Positions 16,517 through 27,024 of a stretch of DNA of 41,306 nt are shown piece by piece. The notes under the pieces are model-generated. The model ran no database searches. It was not told the origin of the DNA and was given only the letters and a program-made list of their open reading frames with translations. Location of the stretch: NCBI GenBank assembly GCA_903855945.1, contig CAIOAK010000125.1:1-41306 (forward strand). Reading direction: 5' to 3'. A program made the position numbers and the translations under genes. This DNA comes from an uncultured Anaeromyxobacter sp. (GTDB taxonomy: Bacteria; Myxococcota; Myxococcia; Myxococcales; Anaeromyxobacteraceae). How positions within the stretch are numbered: the first letter of the stretch is position 1; each line of letters starts with the position of its first letter.

Positions 16517-17041
16517 CTATCCCTGGGCGACGCGCGTGGTGCTCGCGCCCGGGGGCGCGGGGGACATCGGGAAGGCATGGGTGGCCACCACCTCGACCTT
16601 GGTCACCACCTTGGCGTCCACCACCTGCGTGTCGGCGAAGATGTCGCCGATGCGGATGCCGAGCCGATCGGTCCAGACCATCCAGGCCTCGAAGGCGATG
16701 ACCGGCAGCCCCACGAGCAGGAGCAGGATCCAGCCCAGCGGCATCACGTAGAAGAGCGCCACCAGCGCGAAGTCGGCGTTGCGGAGGAACGACTCCTTGT
16801 AGGAGACCGGGGCCTTCCCCGGAATGTGCATGGCCCGGACGCCGAAGATCCGCTTCCCGGGCGACTGGCCGTGCAGGAGCCCATCGGCGACGAGCAGGTA
16901 GATGACGGCCAGGACCGCACCGAGCTCGTGGCCGAGCGTGGCGAGCCCGAAGGCGACGAGGAAGTCCACCCCGCGCGCGAGCCCCCGGAGCCAGAGGTCG
17001 GCCTTGGGATAGGGCGAGCCATCGGGTCGCGCGTCGCGCAT
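16517..17041 (-). CDS. RDD family membrane protein
   Basis: A 174-residue inner-membrane protein. The RDD domain begins at LWLRGLARGVDFLVAFGLA (about 16-34; the usual R-D-D positions are R19, R23 and D27). Two more hydrophobic segments are AVLAVIYLLVADGLL (about 43-58) and ALVALFYVMPLGWILLLLVG (about 94-113). The conserved GQSPGKRIFGVRA loop lies between them, and DRLGIRIGDIFADTQVVD follows. RDD proteins are small membrane proteins, some linked to ion transport; the substrate here is unknown. The ATG overlaps the stop of the upstream DUF4177-like gene (TGATG), so the two are translationally coupled. Confidence 0.85.
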   Translation of the reverse strand: MRDARPDGSPYPKADLWLRGLARGVDFLVAFGLATLGHELGAVLAVIYLLVADGLLHGQSPGKRIFGVRAMHIPGKAPVSYKESFLRNADFALVALFYVMPLGWILLLLVGLPVIAFEAWMVWTDRLGIRIGDIFADTQVVDAKVVTKVEVVATHAFPMSPAPPGASTTRVAQG

Positions 17042-17223
17042 CAGTTCCTCGTGAAGAAGAGGTACGCCATGGCCGGTCGGTGCGAGCCGTCTCGCATGAC
17101 GAAGTGGATCGACTGGAAGTTCCACCCCTGGGCGGTGCGGTCGTTGAGCGCCCGGGCGAGCGTCTCCTCGGTGACCGGCGCCACCTCCACGACCTCGTAT
17201 CGGATGGAGCCGTCCCCCGTCAC
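17041..17223 (-). CDS. Small DUF4177-like protein (60 residues)
   Basis: A 60-residue single-domain protein. A beta strand (IRYEVVEV), a helix ([17 protein letters not shown]), then two strands ([11 protein letters not shown] and [12 protein letters not shown]). The helix-then-GW pattern followed by strands is typical of the DUF4177 family, whose function is not known. It begins with a GTG overlapping the hemB stop (GTGA) and ends overlapping the RDD gene start (TGATG). It is thus locked between two coupled neighbours. A similar-sized strand-helix-strand-strand protein occurs at 34968-35156. Confidence 0.8.
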   Translation of the reverse strand: MTGDGSIRYEVVEVAPVTEETLARALNDRTAQGWNFQSIHFVMRDGSHRPAMAYLFFTRN

Positions 17224-18245
17224 CGGCGCGCCCCCGAGAGGAGCCTGGCCGCGTCCTTGGCGGCGTAGGTGAGGATGAAGTCGGCGCCGGCGCGGCGGAT
17301 GCAGAGCAGCGTCTCGAGCGTCACCCGCTCCTCGTCGATCCAGCCGGCCATGGCGGCCGCCTTGATCATCGCGTACTCGCCGCTCACGTGGTACGCGGCC
17401 ACCGGCACGTTGACGCGGTCGCGCACGAGCCGCACGATGTCGAGGTAGGGCACGGCCGGCTTCACCATGACCATGTCGGCGCCCTCGGCGAGGTCGAGCT
17501 CCACCTCGCGGAGCGCCTCCCTCCCGTTGGCCGGATCCATCTGGTAGGCCTTGCGATCCTTCGGGACCCCGGGGCCGAGCACCGGCGCGCTCTCGGCGGC
17601 GTCGCGGAACGGACCGTAGAAGGCGCCCGCGAACTTGGCGGCGTAGGAGAGGATGGGCACCTCGTCGAACCCGGCCTCGTCGAGCCCTTTGCGGATGGCT
17701 GCGACCCGCCCGTCCATCATGTCGGAGGGCGCCACGATGTCGGCGCCGGCCCGGGCGTGGGCCACCGCCTCCCGGGCGAGGATCGGGAGGGTGAGGTCGT
17801 TGTCCACCGTGAGGTCCTGGCCGGGACCGCCGGCCCGGGGCGGCTTCAGGATGCCGCAGTGGCCGTGGTCGGTGTACTCGCAGAGGCAGACGTCGGTGGC
17901 CACCACCAGGCCCGGCAGCGCCTTCTTGAGCGCCCGGACCGCGCGGGCCACCTCCCCCTCCTCGTCGTAGGCCCCGGACCCCACCGCGTCCTTCTTCGAG
18001 GGGACGCCGAAGAGGATCACCGACCGGACGCCCGCCTCCCAGCCCGACTGGGCCTCGGCGACGAGCTCGTCCACGGAGAGCTGGAACACGCCGGGCATGC
18101 TCTTCACCGGGTTCCTGATCTTGTGCCCGGGGACCACGAAGAGGGGCCACATCAGGTCGTCGGGGGAGAGGACGGTCTCGCGGACGAGCGCGCGGAGCGC
18201 CTCGGTTCGACGCATGCGACGGGGGCGATCGAGGGGGAACGGCAT
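17220..18245 (-). CDS. hemB: Delta-aminolevulinic acid dehydratase (porphobilinogen synthase)
   Basis: A 341-residue cytoplasmic enzyme that condenses two 5-aminolevulinates to porphobilinogen. Zinc ligands are seen in [14 protein letters not shown] (Cys-x-Cys ... Cys, about 120). The two Schiff-base lysines lie in [16 protein letters not shown] (about 200) and [13 protein letters not shown] (about 255). Length and order fit the zinc-dependent class. It is separated from the rest of the haem cluster (36522-40403) by 18 kb and instead follows a DUF1015 gene after 56 bp. No clear ribosome site precedes the ATG at 18245; a second in-frame Met 10 codons later is the alternative. It ends in a GTGA overlap with the 60-residue gene. 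Confidence 0.96.
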   Translation of the reverse strand: MPFPLDRPRRMRRTEALRALVRETVLSPDDLMWPLFVVPGHKIRNPVKSMPGVFQLSVDELVAEAQSGWEAGVRSVILFGVPSKKDAVGSGAYDEEGEVARAVRALKKALPGLVVATDVCLCEYTDHGHCGILKPPRAGGPGQDLTVDNDLTLPILAREAVAHARAGADIVAPSDMMDGRVAAIRKGLDEAGFDEVPILSYAAKFAGAFYGPFRDAAESAPVLGPGVPKDRKAYQMDPANGREALREVELDLAEGADMVMVKPAVPYLDIVRLVRDRVNVPVAAYHVSGEYAMIKAAAMAGWIDEERVTLETLLCIRRAGADFILTYAAKDAARLLSGARR

Positions 18246-18301
18246 GCGCGTGGCATAGCGCAATCCGGTCCGAGGGGAAAGGGGAGCGGGGCGCCGGCGC
18301 G

Positions 18302-19633
18302 CTACGGAGGGCCGTTGGGATCGACGGGGCGGAGCACGAGCCCGCTCGGCAGCTTCGGGTGGAACCAGGTGCTCTTCTGCGGCATGGCGAGCCCGGCGTC
18401 GGCCACCGCCTGCACCTGCCACATCGGCGTGGGGTTGAGGAGGAAGGCCGCCTCGTACTCCCCCCCCAGGGTTCGGTTGATGGCGTCCCCGGCGTCTCGC
18501 ACGAAGGCCAGCGCGTCGCGCGCGCCGGCCGGCACCCCGAGGAGCCCCTCCAGGACCACGCCGTGGAGCACGGCGGCGTCGAGCGCACGCAGCGTCTCGT
18601 TCGTCGGCAGCGGCAGTCCCGACAGGTCGGCCCCGTCCCGGAGCGTGAGCAGGCGGACCTTCTTGTCGGCGGCGGTGACGAGCAGGAAGGCGCTCGACTT
18701 CCCCAGGTGCTCGGAGAGCTTCGCGAAGGCCCAGGCCCGACCGGTGGGGCGACGCACGTCCTCCTCGACGTCGCGGACCTCGAAGATCGGCGTGAGCCTC
18801 CGGACCAGGTCGGCGGGCGTGAGCCCCCCCAGGCTCCGGAGGAGCCGGTGGCTCGGGTAGAGGATGAGCCCCGGATCGCTCTTCGCGAGCAGGCACATGA
18901 GCGTGTAGCGGTGCCCCCCGTCGGCGGGGAGGCCGGGCTTCACGCGGTCGAGCTCGTCGCGGTAGGCGATCGCCGCCGCGTACCGGTGGTGTCCGTCGGC
19001 GATGAGCACCTGCCGATCGGCGAGCACACGCTGGACGGCGGCGATGACGCTCGGCTCCTCGATCCGCCAGAGCCGCTGCCCGGTCCCGTCGTCGGTGGAG
19101 GCCTGGGCCACCGGGTCCCGTCCGAACGATCCGGCCAGGGCTGCGGCCACCTCCCCGCGCGGGTCGTCGTGCAGGCCGAAGACCGGCGAGAGGTCGGTGC
19201 GAACGTTGCGGAGCAGCGTCAGCCGTTCGTCCACCGACGAGGGGATGGTGCCCTCGTGGGCCCGGATCACCCCCTCGCGAAGGTCGTGCAGCCGGACCGC
19301 GGCCATCACCCCCCGCCGGGTCTTCTCCCGGCCGTCCGGCCCCACGAACGACTGCTCCAGCCCGTAGAGTGCCGGCCTGGGGTCGCGGCGCAGCACGCCC
19401 GAGAGGGTCCAGTCGCGCAGCCGCTCGGAGGCGCGGGAGTAGCGGTCGCTCCCGTCGTGGTCGCCGGGCTGCTCCCGGTCGAGGATGACGTGGACGATGC
19501 CGAGGGGGTCCCGCGCGGCGAGCCGGTCTCGCTCCGCGGCGCCGATGACGTCGTACGGAGGTGCCAGGCGGGCCGAGAGCGCGCGGCCGGAGACGGCGTA
19601 GCGGAGCCCCTGGAATGGCGCGATCGACGGCAC
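18302..19633 (-). CDS. DUF1015 family protein
   Basis: A 443-residue cytoplasmic protein of the DUF1015 family. The family N-terminus IAPFQGLRY and APPYDVI are followed by [16 protein letters not shown] (about 120). The strongly conserved [18 protein letters not shown] (about 212) and [13 protein letters not shown] (about 385) follow. The family is widespread, often near SerA-like or methyltransferase genes, and has no established reaction. The DGHHRY motif suggests a nucleotide or metal site. The GTG at 19633 (MPSIAPFQ) fits the usual start although no ribosome site is evident. The open frame continues upstream into the end of tsaC, with which it is surely co-transcribed. Confidence 0.9.
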   Translation of the reverse strand: MPSIAPFQGLRYAVSGRALSARLAPPYDVIGAAERDRLAARDPLGIVHVILDREQPGDHDGSDRYSRASERLRDWTLSGVLRRDPRPALYGLEQSFVGPDGREKTRRGVMAAVRLHDLREGVIRAHEGTIPSSVDERLTLLRNVRTDLSPVFGLHDDPRGEVAAALAGSFGRDPVAQASTDDGTGQRLWRIEEPSVIAAVQRVLADRQVLIADGHHRYAAAIAYRDELDRVKPGLPADGGHRYTLMCLLAKSDPGLILYPSHRLLRSLGGLTPADLVRRLTPIFEVRDVEEDVRRPTGRAWAFAKLSEHLGKSSAFLLVTAADKKVRLLTLRDGADLSGLPLPTNETLRALDAAVLHGVVLEGLLGVPAGARDALAFVRDAGDAINRTLGGEYEAAFLLNPTPMWQVQAVADAGLAMPQKSTWFHPKLPSGLVLRPVDPNGPP

Positions 19634-19650
19634 GGGCGCGGGACCGTAGA

Positions 19651-20277
19651 TCAGCCACCGCAAGAGGGCAAGGGGAGCCGGAGCGCAGCCTCGACGTCGT
19701 CGAGCGACACCGCTCCGACCCGCAGGAGGCGCACCCTGCCCTCCTCCACCGCGATCACCGTGCTGGGGAGCCCCCCGGGAGTCGTTCCCCCGTCCAGCAC
19801 CAGGTCGATCCGGTCGAGGAGCCCGGGGTCGAGCGCCCCGGCCGAGGTGGGCGGCGGCCCCCCGGCCGGATTGGCGGAGGTGGAGACCAGCGCGCCGCCG
19901 GCGAGGCGGCAGAGGCCCCGGGCCAGTTCCGACCCGGGGACCCGGACCGCCACCGTTCCACCCAGGGTGATCGGGGCCGGCAGCCCCTCGGCAGCGGCAA
20001 CGACCAGCGTGAGCGGCCCGGGCCAGAAGGCGTGGGCGAGGAGCACCGCCTCGGCAGGCACCTCCCGCCACAGGGCGAAGGCCGCCGCGGCGTCGGCCGC
20101 GACGAGCGGGAGGGGCTTCCCCTCGGGGCGCAGCTTGGCCGTCCCGAGCCGCTCCACCGCCCCGGCGAGCCCCGCCAGCGCCCCCAGGCCGTAGAAGGTC
20201 TCGGTGGGATAGGCGACGATGGCGCCGCGCCGGAGCGCGTCGGCGGCCACCGCGACGTCCCGCGTGAACGAGGCCAT
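19651..20277 (-). CDS. tsaC: L-threonylcarbamoyladenylate synthase (Sua5/YrdC/TsaC)
   Basis: A 208-residue cytoplasmic enzyme making threonylcarbamoyl-AMP from threonine, bicarbonate and ATP, for the t6A37 modification of tRNAs reading ANN codons. The family signatures are [19 protein letters not shown] (about 14), the KxRP..KPL loop in [13 protein letters not shown] (about 47) and the STSAN motif (about 131). The length fits the single-domain TsaC/YrdC form. The C-terminal [16 protein letters not shown] stretch is typical. The ATG lies 5 bp after the lptG stop. It is placed in an envelope/purine operon rather than next to other tRNA-modification genes. Confidence 0.94.
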   Translation of the reverse strand: MASFTRDVAVAADALRRGAIVAYPTETFYGLGALAGLAGAVERLGTAKLRPEGKPLPLVAADAAAAFALWREVPAEAVLLAHAFWPGPLTLVVAAAEGLPAPITLGGTVAVRVPGSELARGLCRLAGGALVSTSANPAGGPPPTSAGALDPGLLDRIDLVLDGGTTPGGLPSTVIAVEEGRVRLLRVGAVSLDDVEAALRLPLPSCGG

Positions 20278-20282
20278 GCCCG

Positions 20283-21359
20283 TCACCCCCAGCGGCGCAT
20301 CGCCCAGAGCCCGGCCGCGGCCAGGACCAGGTCCGGAGCCCAGGCCGCCGCGCCCGGGGGCAGGTGGCCCGAGCGGGCCAGCGACCAGGCCATCCCCTGC
20401 ATACCATACACTGCGAGTGAAACCCCCACCGCCTCCATGAGCGAGGCGGTCACGAACCCCTTGCGCCCGCGCCGCAGCGCCAGCGCGAGCGCCAGCAGCG
20501 CCGCCGGCACGGCCGCGAAGGGATAGGCGAGCTTCCGGTGCCACTCGATGGCGTACTCGGCGACGGGCAGCCCGAGCCGGGAGCGCACCGCCACCTGCTC
20601 GGCCAGGACCTCGCGCCGCATCTGGGCCGGCCACCCGGGGCGCACCGAGAAGGCGAGCGGGTCCTCGTCGAACCGGTAGGCGCGTCGCGCGGCCCGTTCG
20701 ATCGCCATCCGGCCGTCCTCGCCGAAGCGGCGCTCCTCCACCTCCTCCAGGACCCAGTCGCCCTGCGCCCCGGGCGCCATCCGGGCCGCGTCGATCCGCC
20801 GCTCGAGCCGGAAGGTGGGACCCATTTCCAGGATGGTGACCCGCTCGAACGAGCCGTCGGGGCCGGCGCCCCGCAGCTCGTAGATGCGCTTGCCGTCGCG
20901 CCCCCGGAACCAGGTCTTCCTCTCCTGCCACCGGCTCCAGGCGTTCACGGCCGCGCCGCGCGAGGCCTTGATCTCGTCGGCCTTGGCGGAGGCCCCCGCG
21001 GCCAGCCAGTCGTCGAAGAGCACCATCCCGCCGGCGACCCCGGCCGCCACCACCAGGACCGGCACGGCCACCCGCCAGGGGCCGAGCCCGAGCGCCCGCA
21101 TCGCGTCGTACTCCCGGGTGCGCCGGATCCCGGTCGCGGTGAGGGAGGCGGCGAGCAGCATGGCCGCGGGGGCGGTCTGCCAGGCCACCGCCGCGGCCCG
21201 GTACAGGTAGACCCGCAGCGCGTCCTGGAACGCGCCGGGACCCTGGAAGAGGGCCGCTCCCTCGGCGGCCTCCACCGCCACGAAGAGCACCACCACGGCG
21301 AAGAGCGCTCCCAGGAAGGTGACGAGCGCACGCCGGGCCAGGTGGAGGAAGAAGGTCAC
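20283..21359 (-). CDS. lptG: LptF/LptG family lipopolysaccharide export permease (second copy)
   Basis: A 358-residue inner-membrane permease of the YjgP/YjgQ family. With its twin and LptB it extracts LPS from the inner membrane. Membrane helices lie at about 10-32, 60-80, 100-125 and, after a large periplasmic beta-jellyroll domain (about 140-270), at 275-295, 305-325 and 335-355. The family cytoplasmic loop RRTREYDAMRALGLGPWRV is at about 80-98. The GTG start overlaps the lptF stop (GTGA). Naming F versus G rests on gene order. A palindrome copy at 20407-20422 falls in the penultimate helix and forces codons GTT TCA CTC GCA GTG TAT GGT. Confidence 0.88.
   Translation of the reverse strand: MTFFLHLARRALVTFLGALFAVVVLFVAVEAAEGAALFQGPGAFQDALRVYLYRAAAVAWQTAPAAMLLAASLTATGIRRTREYDAMRALGLGPWRVAVPVLVVAAGVAGGMVLFDDWLAAGASAKADEIKASRGAAVNAWSRWQERKTWFRGRDGKRIYELRGAGPDGSFERVTILEMGPTFRLERRIDAARMAPGAQGDWVLEEVEERRFGEDGRMAIERAARRAYRFDEDPLAFSVRPGWPAQMRREVLAEQVAVRSRLGLPVAEYAIEWHRKLAYPFAAVPAALLALALALRRGRKGFVTASLMEAVGVSLAVYGMQGMAWSLARSGHLPPGAAAWAPDLVLAAAGLWAMRRWG
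20407..20422. repeat. Interspersed palindrome, copy 4
   Basis: TACACT-GCG-AGTGAAA inside lptG (perfect CACT/AGTG core at 20409-20419). It lies in an A/T-ending codon cluster within a gene of otherwise extreme GC3. Confidence 0.62.
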
Positions 21360-22462
21360 CGCACGGCCCCCGTCCCGCGCCGTGCGAGCACGCCGAGCAG
21401 CACCCCGGCGAGCGCCACGACCGCGAGGTTGGCCACGTTGGCGGCGAGCCACGGGGGAAGCACGCCGTCGTGGCCGAGCCCCTCCCCCACCCTCAGGAGC
21501 GCGTAGTAGCCCACCACCGAGAGCAGGGAGACCGCGTATCCGAAGGCCCGTCCGCCGCGCCGGAACGAGGCGATGGGGACCGCGAGCAGCCCGAACGCCA
21601 GGATCCCGAGTGGTACGGCGATGCGCCGCCAGAGGAAGGTCTTCCAGTAGCGCCGGTTCTCGTCGTCGCCCGACTCCGATTCGCGGAGGATCTGACCGGG
21701 ACTCATCTCGAAGGTGGAGGACGAGGTCGCGATCTGGTTGCGGCTGTCGAGCGCCGCCCCGAGTCCCAGATCGGCCCGGGCGCGGGCGAAGCGGGCCACC
21801 ACGTAGTCCTGGACACCGGGTTCCTCCCGGTGGACCTCGCCGTCCTGGAGCACGAGCACGAGTCCGCCGTCCGTGCCCGCCTCGATCCGGCCGGAGCGGG
21901 CGAAGGTGACGAGGGAGGCGGACGGGTTGGTCCGGTCGGCGATGAGGAGGTCGTGGAAACCGTCCGGCCCGGTGCGTGCCGCGTAGAGCGTCATCCCCGG
22001 GATCTCGTCGTAGAAGACGCCGGCGCGCACCTCGCCCTGCAGGTTTCGCCGGATGAGGTCGTCCACCCGGCGGCGGGCGTCGTGCAGCCCGGCCGGGGCC
22101 ACGACGAGCGCGATGAACAGGGCCACGGCCGAGACCGCCGCGCCGAGCAGGAGCGGCACCCGGACGAGGGCGGCGGGGGAGATCCCGAGCGAGGAGAGCG
22201 CCACCACCTCCCGGTCCTCGGTGAGCCGCCCCACGCCGAGGACCGCCCCGAGCAGGAAGGCCACCGGGAGCACGTACTCGAGCAGGTGGGGAACGAGGTC
22301 GGCCAGGATGCGGAGGAAGTCGAGCGGGGAGACCCCGGCGCCGAAGAGGACGTCGGCCTGCGCGAGCATCTGCGACGCGAGGAGCAGCTGGGTGAGGAAG
22401 ACGAGCGCCGCCGCGAACGGCAGCAGCATCTCGCGGGCGAGGTAGCGGTCGAGCCGCGTCAC
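21356..22462 (-). CDS. lptF: LptF/LptG family lipopolysaccharide export permease (first copy)
   Basis: A 368-residue inner-membrane permease and partner of the next gene. It opens MTRLDRYLAREMLLPFAAAL, the usual LptF start. Helices lie at about 12-32, 58-78 and 98-122. A periplasmic domain follows (about 130-265), then helices at 277-297, 305-325 and 335-357. The signature LTEDREVVALSSLGISP is at about 80. The GTG start overlaps the purE stop (GTGA), and its own stop overlaps the lptG start. LPS export subunits are thus translationally chained to purine biosynthesis genes. Confidence 0.9.
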   Translation of the reverse strand: MTRLDRYLAREMLLPFAAALVFLTQLLLASQMLAQADVLFGAGVSPLDFLRILADLVPHLLEYVLPVAFLLGAVLGVGRLTEDREVVALSSLGISPAALVRVPLLLGAAVSAVALFIALVVAPAGLHDARRRVDDLIRRNLQGEVRAGVFYDEIPGMTLYAARTGPDGFHDLLIADRTNPSASLVTFARSGRIEAGTDGGLVLVLQDGEVHREEPGVQDYVVARFARARADLGLGAALDSRNQIATSSSTFEMSPGQILRESESGDDENRRYWKTFLWRRIAVPLGILAFGLLAVPIASFRRGGRAFGYAVSLLSVVGYYALLRVGEGLGHDGVLPPWLAANVANLAVVALAGVLLGVLARRGTGAVR

Positions 22463-22974
22463 GCCTTCTTGTCGGCCAGCAGCCGGATCTGGAGCGCCGC
22501 GTCCTTCGCCTCCACCTCGCGGGCCATGGTCACCCGCTGCTCGCGGACCCGGGCGGCGAGCTCCGGGTCGTTGAGTGCCAGGATGCGGGCTGCGAGCAGG
22601 CCGGCGTTGCGAGCCCCGGCCTTCCCGATGGCCATGGTGGCGACCGGGACTCCACCCGGCATCTGGGCGATGGCGAGGAGCGCGTCGATCCCGCCCAGGT
22701 CGGTGGCGGCGAGCGGCACGCCCAGCACCGGGAGCTCGGTCTCGGCGGCGACCACGCCGGCGAGGTGGGCCGCAGCACCGGCGCCGCAGATCACCACCTG
22801 GATGCCCCGGCCAGCCGCCTCGCGGGCCAGCGCGCTCGTGCGCGCCGGGGTCCGGTGGGCCGAGGAGACGTGCACCTCGATCTCGACCCCCATGTCGAGC
22901 AGCGCCTTGCGCGACTCGTTCATGACCTCCCAGTCGGAGTCGGATCCCATCAGGATGAGGACCTTCGGATTCAC
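22459..22974 (-). CDS. purE: N5-carboxyaminoimidazole ribonucleotide mutase (class I PurE)
   Basis: A 171-residue enzyme that moves the carboxyl group of N5-CAIR to C4, giving CAIR. The class I motifs are plain: VLILMGSDSDWEVM (about 5), VSSAHRTP with the catalytic His (about 36), and ICGAGAAAHLAGVVAA (about 62). LPVLGVPL and DALLAIAQMPGGVPVATMAI follow. The length fits a stand-alone PurE. No purK is seen in the window. The GTG start overlaps the purD stop (GTGA) and its stop overlaps lptF. Confidence 0.96.
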   Translation of the reverse strand: MNPKVLILMGSDSDWEVMNESRKALLDMGVEIEVHVSSAHRTPARTSALAREAAGRGIQVVICGAGAAAHLAGVVAAETELPVLGVPLAATDLGGIDALLAIAQMPGGVPVATMAIGKAGARNAGLLAARILALNDPELAARVREQRVTMAREVEAKDAALQIRLLADKKA

Positions 22975-24248
22975 GTTCCCTCCCCCGGGCCGGCTCGCCC
23001 GATGTCTCGGCGGTACTGGGCTCCGCGGAACCGCACCGATGTCAGCGCCTGGTACGCCCGGGACGCGGCGTCGGCCCGGTCGGCCCCCAGCGCACAGACG
23101 GTGAGGACCCGTCCGCCGGAGGTGACGGTCCTCCCGTCGGGTCCGGCCTTCGTCCCGGCGTGGAAGACCTGCACACCGGGCGGGAACGGGCCGTCGGCTC
23201 CCTCGATGACGTCACCCACGGTGACCTTCCCGGGGTAACCCTCGGCGGCCATCACCACCCCCACGGCGGCGCGCGGATCGACCTCCAGGCCGACGCCCGA
23301 GAGGTCCCCGCGTGCGGCGGCGAGGAGCGCCGGGACGAGGTCGCCCGGCAGCCGCATCAGGATGGGCTGGGTCTCCGGGTCGCCGAATCGGGCGTTGAAC
23401 TCGAGAACCCGCGGGCCGTCGGGCGTCAGCATGAGCCCGGCGTAGAGCGCGCCGCGGAAGGGGGTCCCGCGCCGGGCCATCTCCCGCACGGTGGGGAGCA
23501 GCACGCTGCGTTCCACCTCGGAGATGAGGGCGTCGTCCACGCTGGGCGTGGGGCTGAAGGCACCCATGCCCCCGGTGTTGGGACCGCGATCCCCGTCGGA
23601 GATCCGCTTGTGGTCCTGCGCCGGCGGCAGCACCCGCACCCGCTCGCCGTCGGAGAGGGCGATGATCGAGGCCTCCGGGCCGGTGAGCCGCTCCTCGACC
23701 ACCACCCGCGCCCCGGCGTTGCCGTGGATCCGGTCCACCAGGATGGAGCGGAGGGCGGCCTCGGCCTCGGCCATGTCGCCGCAGACCACGACCCCCTTGC
23801 CCGCGGCGAGGCCGTCGGCCTTCACCACCACCCTGCCCGCGGCGGCCCGGGCGTGGGCCAGCGCCGGCTCGAGGGACTCGAAGGCGCCGTAGGCGGCGGT
23901 GGGGATGCCCGCGGCTGCCATGACCTCCTTGGAGAAGGCCTTGGAACCCTCGAGCTGCGCCGCGGCGGCCGACGGTCCGAAGACCGGAGTCCCGGCGGCG
24001 GCGAGACGGTCGGCGAGCCCGAGGACGAGCGGCGCCTCCGGCCCCACCACGACGAGATCGATGCGGTTGTCGGCCGTCCAGCGCGCGAGCGCCTCGACGT
24101 CGTCGGCCGCGATGGCGACGTTCTCCGCCACGCGCGCCGTGCCGGGGTTGCCGGGGGCGCAGAACACCCGCGAGACGAGCGGGCTCTGCCGGATCTTCCA
24201 GGCGAGGGCGTGCTCCCTGCCGCCCCCCCCGACGACGAGGATGCGCAT
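22971..24248 (-). CDS. purD: Phosphoribosylamine-glycine ligase (GAR synthetase)
   Basis: A 425-residue ATP-grasp ligase joining phosphoribosylamine and glycine, the second purine step. It begins MRILVVGGGGREHALAWKI, the family N-terminus. It then has GPEAPLVLGLADRLAAAG (about 68), the ATP-grasp loop VVKADGLAAGKGVVV (about 138) and DHKRISDGDRGPNTGGMGAF (about 218). The metal/phosphate site EFNARFGDPETQ is at about 285. The full length is present. It follows purH by 22 bp and overlaps purE by GTGA. Confidence 0.97.
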   Translation of the reverse strand: MRILVVGGGGREHALAWKIRQSPLVSRVFCAPGNPGTARVAENVAIAADDVEALARWTADNRIDLVVVGPEAPLVLGLADRLAAAGTPVFGPSAAAAQLEGSKAFSKEVMAAAGIPTAAYGAFESLEPALAHARAAAGRVVVKADGLAAGKGVVVCGDMAEAEAALRSILVDRIHGNAGARVVVEERLTGPEASIIALSDGERVRVLPPAQDHKRISDGDRGPNTGGMGAFSPTPSVDDALISEVERSVLLPTVREMARRGTPFRGALYAGLMLTPDGPRVLEFNARFGDPETQPILMRLPGDLVPALLAAARGDLSGVGLEVDPRAAVGVVMAAEGYPGKVTVGDVIEGADGPFPPGVQVFHAGTKAGPDGRTVTSGGRVLTVCALGADRADAASRAYQALTSVRFRGAQYRRDIGRAGPGEGT

Positions 24249-24270
24249 TCCTGGGCGGTATACCACGCGG

Positions 24271-25848
24271 CTAATGCCGGAAGTGGCGCATCCCGGTGGC
24301 CACCATGGCGATGCCGGCAGCATCGGCGACCGCCACCACCTCGGCGTCCCGCACCGAGCCACCGGGCTGGATGATGGCGGTGGCGCCGGCGGCGATGATC
24401 TCCTCGACGCCGTCGGGGAACGGGAAGAAGGCGTCGGATCCCACGGCGCTGCCGGCCAGCGGGAATCGGGCCTTCATCCGGGCGATCTTCACCGACTCGA
24501 CCCGGCTGGTCTGACCGCCGCCGATGGCGAGCGTCCGGTCTCCCGCCGCGAAGACGATGGCGTTCGACTTCACGTGCTTCACGACCTTCCAGGCGAAGAG
24601 CAGGTCCTGCCACTCCTTCTCGGTGGGCGCCCGCCGCGTCATCACCTTGCAGTCCTCGCGCCGCACCCGCCCCAGGTCGCGGTCCATCACGAGCACGCCG
24701 CCCGTGATGGAGCGCAGCTCGCGGGACTCCTCGGGGCGGCGCTTCCAGGTGGCGCGGGGGTCGGCGAGGCGCGGGCTCTCGAGCAGGCGGAGGTTCTTCT
24801 TCGCGCCGAGGAGCTCCCGGGCCTCCGGCGCGTAGGCCGGGGCGATGACGCACTCCAGGAAGAGGCTGGCCAGCTCCTTCGCCGCCGCGGCGTCCACGGG
24901 ACGGTTGAGCGCCACGATGCCGCCGAAGGCCGAGACCGGGTCGCAGTCCCGGGAGAGCGCGAAGGCCTCGGCCGGGGTGGCGGCCACGGCCACGCCGCTC
25001 GGCGTGTTGTGCTTGATGACCACGCAGGCGGTGGCGTCGTACTCCTTCACCGCCGCGAGCGCCGCCTCCAGATCGAGCAGGTTGTTGTAGGAGAGCTCCT
25101 TGCCCTGCAGCACCCGCGCGAAGGCCACCGTGGGCTCCTCGGGCTCGCGGGGGGCGCGGTAGAACGCGCCGGCCTGGTGCGGGTTCTCGCCGTAGCGGAG
25201 GTCCTGGACCTTGTTCCAGGTCGCGGCGAGCGTCCCGGGGAACCGGGCCGGGGCGGCGTCCGGGACGGGGCGGGAGGAGAGGTACTCGGCGATGGCCGCG
25301 TCGTAGGCGGCGGTGTGGGCGAAGGCCTTCTTCATGAGATCGAACCGGGTGGCGTCGGAGAGCGTTCCGGCGCCCTCGATCTCGGAGGCGACCCGCTCGT
25401 AGTCGGCCGGGTCCACCACCACGCCCACGTGGGCCGAGTTCTTGGCCGAGCTGCGCACCATGGCCGGCCCGCCGATGTCGATCTCCTCGACCACGTCGTC
25501 GAAGGGCTTGCCGGCCGCGACCGCCTCGCGGAACGGGTAGAGGTTCACCACCACGAGGTCGATGGGGGGGATGTCCCGGCCCTTCACGTCGGCCTCGTCG
25601 GAGGCCAGGCCGCGCCGGTAGAGGATGCCGCCGTGCACGCGGGGGTGGAGGGTCTTGACGCGACCTCCGAGGATCTCCGGGGCGGCCGTGTACTCGCCCA
25701 CCGGGACGACGCGAAGCCCGGCCTCGGCGAGCGCCTTCTGGGTGCCGCCGGTGGAGAGGAGCTCGACACCCTTCGCGGCGAGGCGGCGGGCGAACGGGAC
25801 GAGCCCGGTCTTGTCGGAGACGGACAGGAGCGCGCGGCGGACGGGCAA
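24271..25848 (-). CDS. purH: Bifunctional AICAR transformylase / IMP cyclohydrolase
   Basis: A 525-residue bifunctional enzyme for the last two steps to IMP. The N-terminal IMP cyclohydrolase (about 1-195) begins [19 protein letters not shown] and contains [21 protein letters not shown] and [10 protein letters not shown]. The AICAR transformylase (about 200-525) has LRYGENPHQ, the catalytic [12 protein letters not shown] and [13 protein letters not shown], ending GMRHFRH. The start is a TTG at 25848. GGAGGTGT lies directly upstream, and a longer in-frame Met adds 18 residues with no homology. It is the first gene of the long minus-strand operon. Confidence 0.96.
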   Translation of the reverse strand: MPVRRALLSVSDKTGLVPFARRLAAKGVELLSTGGTQKALAEAGLRVVPVGEYTAAPEILGGRVKTLHPRVHGGILYRRGLASDEADVKGRDIPPIDLVVVNLYPFREAVAAGKPFDDVVEEIDIGGPAMVRSSAKNSAHVGVVVDPADYERVASEIEGAGTLSDATRFDLMKKAFAHTAAYDAAIAEYLSSRPVPDAAPARFPGTLAATWNKVQDLRYGENPHQAGAFYRAPREPEEPTVAFARVLQGKELSYNNLLDLEAALAAVKEYDATACVVIKHNTPSGVAVAATPAEAFALSRDCDPVSAFGGIVALNRPVDAAAAKELASLFLECVIAPAYAPEARELLGAKKNLRLLESPRLADPRATWKRRPEESRELRSITGGVLVMDRDLGRVRREDCKVMTRRAPTEKEWQDLLFAWKVVKHVKSNAIVFAAGDRTLAIGGGQTSRVESVKIARMKARFPLAGSAVGSDAFFPFPDGVEEIIAAGATAIIQPGGSVRDAEVVAVADAAGIAMVATGMRHFRH

Positions 25849-25912
25849 GGGACACCTCCGGAAGGGGGCGTCCGTTCTAGCCCCGCGGCGCGGGGACATC
25901 AAGCGGGCCGGC

Positions 25913-25932
25913 GGGGCGCCGCGGTGCGCCCC
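25913..25932 (-). terminator. GC-rich hairpin downstream of the sigma-like gene
   Basis: GGGGCGC (25913-25919) pairs with GCGCCCC (25926-25932) around CGCGGT. It lies between the stop of the sigma-like gene (25955) and purH. There is no T run, so it would be a weak intrinsic terminator at best. A smaller CCCCGC/GCGGGG hairpin lies just beyond. Confidence 0.35.
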
Positions 25933-25954
25933 GTCCCGGCCTCGCCGACGTACC

Positions 25955-26508
<554 letters not shown>

Positions 26509-26512
<4 letters not shown>

Positions 26513-27024
26513 CCCGCCGCCTCCCGTCCCCGTTCGAACTGCTGAACCGTCGCCACTCTTCCACCCACCCGCTCGATCCGTCGCAGCGCCTGCCGCACCT
26601 CGCGCTCGGCCTGGTCGAGCTCGCCTTCCATCTCCCGGCGGTGGGGGTGCCCCCGCGCCTTGCGGGAGAGCTCGGCGAGCAGCGTGGAGAACCCGCTCTC
26701 GACGTCGGAGAGCTGGTTCTTCAACCCCACGAAGCTGCCCCGTATCTGCTCGAGGGTCATGCCCTCGGCCATCATCCGCTTGATGAGGTTGATGCGGCGG
26801 ACGACCTCGACCGGGTAGAGGCCGGTCGAGCCGGTGTGCTTCCCCTTGCGCCCCACCCGGCGGCTGCGGGGCAGGAGCCCGACCTGCACGTACTTCCGGA
26901 AGGTGGACTCGGAGAGGCGCGCGCCGCGCGACTCGAAGATCCGGACCACCTCGCGGCTGGTGATGCCTCCGGCCCGCTCGCGCTCGAGCCGGCCGATCTC
27001 GGAGGGTGGAAGCAGAAAATCCAT
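26509..27024 (-). CDS. MerR-like transcriptional regulator
   Basis: A 171-residue regulator. The winged helix lies at about residues 22-85: [20 protein letters not shown], then the recognition segment [13 protein letters not shown] and [20 protein letters not shown] long antiparallel coiled coil for dimerisation (about 95-165) follows. There is no effector domain beyond the coil. The ATG at 27024 ([10 protein letters not shown]) is preferred; a TTG six codons upstream is possible. It is coupled to the sigma-like gene by ATGA. The AT-rich region upstream holds direct and inverted repeats suited to autoregulation. Confidence 0.82.

Noticed and set aside
25849-25954. CRISPR-like or repeat-rich region after purH
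   Set aside because: Only two unrelated GC hairpins are present, with no repeated spacer units.
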